Source: CAZOOM01 sp964460795 (lineage in GTDB: Bacteria > Omnitrophota > Omnitrophia > Omnitrophales > Aquincolibacteriaceae). Taken from it: a DNA stretch of 50,643 nt. Every line of letters begins with the position of its first letter. Position 1 is the first letter of the stretch. Position numbers and translations under genes: made by a program. A model generated the notes under the pieces. That model was not told the origin of the DNA, ran no database searches, and was given only the letters and a program-made list of their open reading frames with translations. Where the stretch lies: positions 1 through 50,643 of the forward strand of contig CAYWRU010000018.1 of the NCBI GenBank assembly GCA_964460795.1. Reading direction: 5' to 3'. Of the stretch, positions 10,301-16,300 are shown one piece after another.

Positions 10301-13300
10301 CGCCTTCGTCTTTTTTGGCTTTTTGAAGCTTCCGGATTAATTCAACCTCCGTTAGATCAAGCAGGTCGGAGGCCTTTTCAAGAATCGGGCGATCTTGAGT
10401 CGAAGCCTGAATGACTTTTCTAATTTCCTGCGCCCACATCTTCACTTTTCGTATTTCTGAAGGAATGTCCTCTGGATTAAAGTCATAGAGTGCATATTCC
10501 AAAGGCTGTGACTTCCAAAAAGCTAGTCTTCCTGAAAAAGTTCGTGCCGGTAACGTAGCGAGCCCTTGCCCTTTAATTTCTCCGCCCACCTCAAAGGATT
10601 CTTCAACTAGAGGCATCTGAGGAGGCTGGATAATTTTTTGTTTACGTGGCTTCGTGTAACTTTTATGAAGGGCCGCGTCAATAGCCTCTAAGGCTTCGGC
10701 AGGCGTTTCGCCCAAAGATTCTGCTGGATCCGATGAGTTCCTCTTTGCAAAAATCTGAACCGTGGAATCAGGAAATATTCGGGCCATCATCAGGTTGAAT
10801 TGAATCATTGATTGATCATGAAGATCGATCCAGTAAATTCCTTCGTCGGGGTCAACAACTTCGAGCGTTTCACCTTTCTTTTTTGCAAGAATTTCCCTTT
10901 GCTTAGGCCAAAACCTCAAAGCAAGCTTCATGTTGGGATGCTCTTTTGCTGCTTTAACCAAAGCTGCCGTAGGCTCCGCATGCAACCCTGTATCGTCATC
11001 GATTAAATGGTGAATAACTGCTGTATCAGGATCCCGCACCCAAGATAACTCATCCGGTGCATCGCTGTAATCAAGGGCATCCTTTTCTTCATTTTCACTC
11101 CTCACTTCCGAGCGGAGGGCTGCGGCTTCTTGGCTCACAGGTGTAGCAGATTCGGCCGCGGCCGGCACAAGCGCTGGCGATGAATGACGATCTGATGGGA
11201 CAAATTGTTCAGCCACACGTACTCCGACACCGGTCACCCCTGCCGCTCTAAATCTCCCTTCTTTTCCAAGAAACCACGGCATGACCCTATTGAATCTCCC
11301 ATCAGGATTCCGGTCTGTTTTTATAAACATCGGATGGAGTACATCAAGCGGGATCTCTAAAATAGCAGCCGTTTCATTGGTAAAAATGTTAGGTTCAAAT
11401 CTAAGCCGGCCGCCCAGCATATGCGTTAAACGTAAACTGCTGGGAATGCCCACCCCTGAGCCTTGACCTTCAGGCTTGGTTGTATAACCTGAGGAAACCT
11501 TGCTAAGGACATCCTGCGGCATCGCCCCGGTATTTCGGATAACAATCTGATAGCTTTGGTGATTCGGATCCGGAATGATTTCGATTTTCACAAATCCATC
11601 GGGCCATTTCTGTGCCTCATAAGCGGCATTATCCAAAAGATTCGCCAGCACTTGATCCAGCACGCCTTCATAGGTCCACACATAGAGAGGTTTAGAATTT
11701 TCATAGATGATCCGGGGATTTGAATTTTGAACAGCCAGAAAGGATTTTAGAAGCTCATTAACATCCACTTTAACGGGAAGAAACGGACCCTTTTCAAAAC
11801 GCCACGCAAAATGTCTTGCACGGCTGGCAAGCCTCAGAGAGGCCAGTAAGTCGTCACTAAGCCAAGGCGCTAAAGCCGCAATGTTTTCCTGACGAAAAGC
11901 CTGTTGGAGTAAATTGAGATATTGGACAAGAAGTTTCATTTTGTTCCATTCTTCACCCTTTTGATCTTCAATCTTCGGCCCTCCGATCCAGCCGGTTGGA
12001 TTCTCCAAATATTTCAATTTAAAAACAATTTCTTCCGTTTGCTCAAGCGGACTCATAACTGCATTCATGGGCGACTGACTGCCAACCGGCAAGCGGTTCT
12101 TTTCATCACGAGCCTTTGAATACCAGGGCGAATAAAACTTTTTAGCGTTGTGAATGATCTCCTTAATTTCCATCCAGCTGAGCTCTTCGGGCGCCTGAAG
12201 ATAATGCGCAAGAATCCGCCTAGGCGCCAAAGGACTTTCATCAACGACCGAATCAGCCAAAGCTGCTGATTTCCCCCTTTCGGAGGGAACCCCATCAAGA
12301 ACATCTGCTCTTACTTCAGATCGCGAAGGGGCTTTCAGATTTTCCTCAATCCATTGATAGATCACACGGCCTTTATTCTGATCTAGATAATGAGCATATC
12401 CGGATTGCCCTTGAAGAAATTTTGAGAGCCTCAGAAGATCTTCCCAGGTTAATTTCTCCAGGAGCACTTGCGTTTTTTCATAGCTGGATAAACGGCTCAG
12501 CTTGACGGTTTCCATAAAATAGCTCACCAGCTTCCGTCCCGGATACTCTTTGGCGTATAAAAGCTTTTTATCTGCTTCCGTCAAGGGGACTCCCGCAGCC
12601 ATCAACGATGAAAGGCGGTTCATGCCAAATGTTGAAGCCCGTTCAAAGGCCTTAAGAATTTCCGGATTGGGTATCTTTAGTTCGTTTTGCAGTACTTTTC
12701 CCTGAAGCCTGGGCGGGTGCAGCGATCCCCGGAAATCAAAGACTTCATAACCCTGCCGCAGCCAGGACTCAATTTGTTTTTCATAAGTCAGATCCCTGCG
12801 GAAAAAAATCGGGAGCGATGATTCATCGAAATCCTTTAGCCTCGCAACAAAGGAGTCCAGATTCCCGGATTCAAAATCCTTTTCAATATTTGCAACCTTC
12901 AAAAGGTTTTCCATCATCTCTTTCCAAACAGGCGGAGTCACACGCTCGACGCCAATTTTAAGCGACTGGCCAACCGCCAATTTTCCCTTGGTTTCAACCG
13001 CAAGCTCAATCAGCGCTCGAAAATAGTCTTCGTAATTCACGGGAACCTGCCATTGATCGAGCACCAACTGCAGCCGCTCTTGAAGCGTGTCGGCCTCTTT
13101 CCTTAGAAGCTCGTCGACTTTCTGGAAATGCTCCGGCTTATTTAAATCATGCTGAAAAAATTCGCGGCGCAGCAGATCAAGCATTCCGTCCTTTGCATCT
13201 GAAAAAGGCACGTGTTCAACCACAAATACAATGTCCCGGCCCGTTTTGACCGCCTCCTGAAGAGCTCGCTTCAAAACCTCCCGGTGCAGATTGATGTCTT

Positions 13301-16300
13301 CTGCAAACGTGTGCCTTGAACGAAATGGATGATAGCGGGCCTCATCTATTTTTTCTGTTTCTTCCCGCACTGCTTTTGTTTGTCCCCCATCCGGCCGAAC
13401 TGAACTTTCCGCCTGTTGAGGGAGTAAAACAAAGTTCGGATCCCGATAACCCGTCCTGGCTTGATAAGCAATCCACGTCATAAAACCCGCAGCCAGCGAC
13501 ACACCCGCCATAAGCGCAACCACGCCCATCCCCTTGCCCTTTTCTCTTAATTCGGAGCGGGGCGCGGTTCCTGGATGAGGTAAATGCTCAAGAGCCTTCG
13601 GCAATTCTGAATGAATCGCCCCCAATACCTCCCGGGGAGGAAGCAGATCCCGCTCAGGAAGCTCCCGGATAATTTCATCAACCACCCGGCTTTTTTCATC
13701 TTCGTTAAGCACACTTCCATTCTTAGCCACCAAATAAAAATCATCGTGAGCTCCCGTTAAATGGGTCGCAGCATCCACCGCCAATATATTGATGCCCCGC
13801 TTTTGTAACATTCCGGTGATGTCACGAATCAGCCCTGTACGATCAGGCAGATCAATCCTCAAAACAGAGGCCTTGCCCCCATCCCAAATCTGATCTTCCA
13901 AGAAAGCCACGGACGCTGTCCGCTGCTCGGAAAGTGACGATGCCCCTATAATGGGAGCCCATTTTAAAGAATCCAGCCGATGAGACGTGGCTGCTTCCAC
14001 AACCGTTTGCTGAATGAGACGAAAATAGTCTTCTCGAATGTCCCGAAGTGCTCTCCCCCCCGCCTGGGCTTGATGCAATAAATCAAGAAGCTGGTCATGC
14101 TCCAAATAGACATGAAAAATATCAAAAATAAGACCTTCGTGTGTGGTGGCATAGACCTTGTGCAGACTGAGACCCAAGGCTCCCAATGCAGCCGCTAATC
14201 CGTAAAGGAATCCGGGTTTATCCTTAGAATCCGCGACCGTAATTTCAAGAAAACTCTGATAGTAAGTTTCCTGCTGCTGCATCAGAACATAAGTATGAAG
14301 ACCTCCCTCGTTCGCCCGATTCCATTTAAGACGGCTGAGCATCAGCATATGAAAGATGATCTTGGCGAAATATTGATCCGGCTGGGCGAGCAATTGGACC
14401 AAGTACGGCACGGGATAAAAGTCCATCAACGAATCAAACTGTTTTCCAAATTGCTCCGGAGTTTTTAATTCATCGAGAAATTCCTGATAAAGCGCGCGGT
14501 CCTCCGCCTTACCATCTTCCTGAATGGAAAGCCCGCTCAAATCCGCATATTCCCGAACAACCCGTTGAATACCGTCTTCCCAGCCCCGCCCAAGGTTTTG
14601 CGCCTGGGCACTCGCATGATAAACCACCTCTTCCACAACCCGTTCTTTTAATGCTTGGGCTGCCTTAAGACGATGCTTTTCCGAGTTTCCTTTCAATAAA
14701 AATACCTGCCGTGATCTTTCTGCAGGAGAGAGTTTCAATTGCGCACAAAGAAACTGAAAAACCTGATCCAATCGATCCTTTCGCTCAAGTGCTTCGGCTG
14801 GATTTACGGACGCCTCATCCGCGTAGGTCAACGCATATAGTTTTTGAAGACTTTGCAGGGTCAGCTGAGGATCCGCTAATAGATCCACGATGCCCAGGTT
14901 AAATAAATCAGGATAGGATACCAATAAATCAGGCCCTCCCCTTCTTGGTTTGGATCGTTCCGCAATTCCGATTAAAACCGGATGATTCCAGACAAGCCAG
15001 GCCACTTCTAAAACTTCCGGTTCCGTTAAATGAGGGGCGACCCGCTTCAGGCAGTCCCCAACCAGCTTGCGTGCCGCTTGAATACCATGATCCGGCGATA
15101 AGAAGTAGTCCCACTTTGAGTGCTTGGAGGCGTCATGCAAGAGAAGCGCATAGATCAAAATCACCCGGTCATGCCCAGCCAATGAAAGGTTTGCATCGGA
15201 AAGAAAATGGTCCTGTTTTCTCAATAAATGGTCCACAAGATAAACCGAGTGGCGTGCCGTATCATATCGGTGGAAATGTTTTTTATCCGAAATACCGCCT
15301 GCAGGCCGGGACGCGCGAAGCGCATCCAGTTCCGGCAGAGCCAAGTCCAAAAGTCCCGAATCATAAAACTGCATAAATAAACCGGCATGACGAATAGCCG
15401 TAACAAACTCATGGAACCGTGCCGCGCGGGGAAGCCCTCCCCGGGCCGCCTGACGATTCTCTTTTTTTATCTCTCTCACCCACGAAGTCAATATTTTTAA
15501 AAGTTTCGGGCTCAGCTCCATGCCCGGTTGGCGGGCCGCTTCCAGAAAAATATCGTAGGCAAAATCAGGATGCTGTCTAAGAACCGCTTGAATGCGTTCA
15601 GGGTCGTCCGTATCCAGCTCTTTGAGACTCTGATTTTTAAATCCCTGATCCGAAGAAAAGAGCATCCCGGTTCGGACATGATGAATCAAACGCTCCGAAT
15701 TCCCTGTCTCCGCAACAGGAATCTGGACATCGTTTTTCTCTTCTTCGATGGTAAGACCGGCACTTTGTAGCGAACGCTCCCATAACTCGATCACTCCGCG
15801 CTGATTCAATCGAAGCTGATCATAGATCGTCTGATAGAATTCATCGATATCAGAAGGGGCCGGAGGTAAATATTCATCTAAAAATTGAAGCAGCCGTGTC
15901 TCAGAGTCAACGCTATTCTCCAAATTTGAAAAATAGGCTTCGTACGTTTTTTGAACCTGTGCCCTTTCTAAACCTTCGCTGGAAAAACCATTTTGCCTGA
16001 GGTGATTTAACTGGCCCCGCACCTCGGTCCATGCCTTCACAATCTCTGGAATCTTATCTCTTTGAACCACTCCTGACGCAAGCGGCAGCAAAATCGGTTG
16101 GAGTGCAAAAAGCGCTCCATAGGCTCGGATCCTTAAGCGATGATCTTCCGCAGAGTCCCAAGGGAGCCGGTTTAGAAAATTTAGATAGGACTGCATTTCT
16201 TCAAATCTCGCCACATCTCTTCCGGGTCCATAATGGAGGGAAGGCTCTTTGTTAAAAATGGCCTTTAAAGCGGCCTTAAGCTCTCGTAAGCCTCCATGAC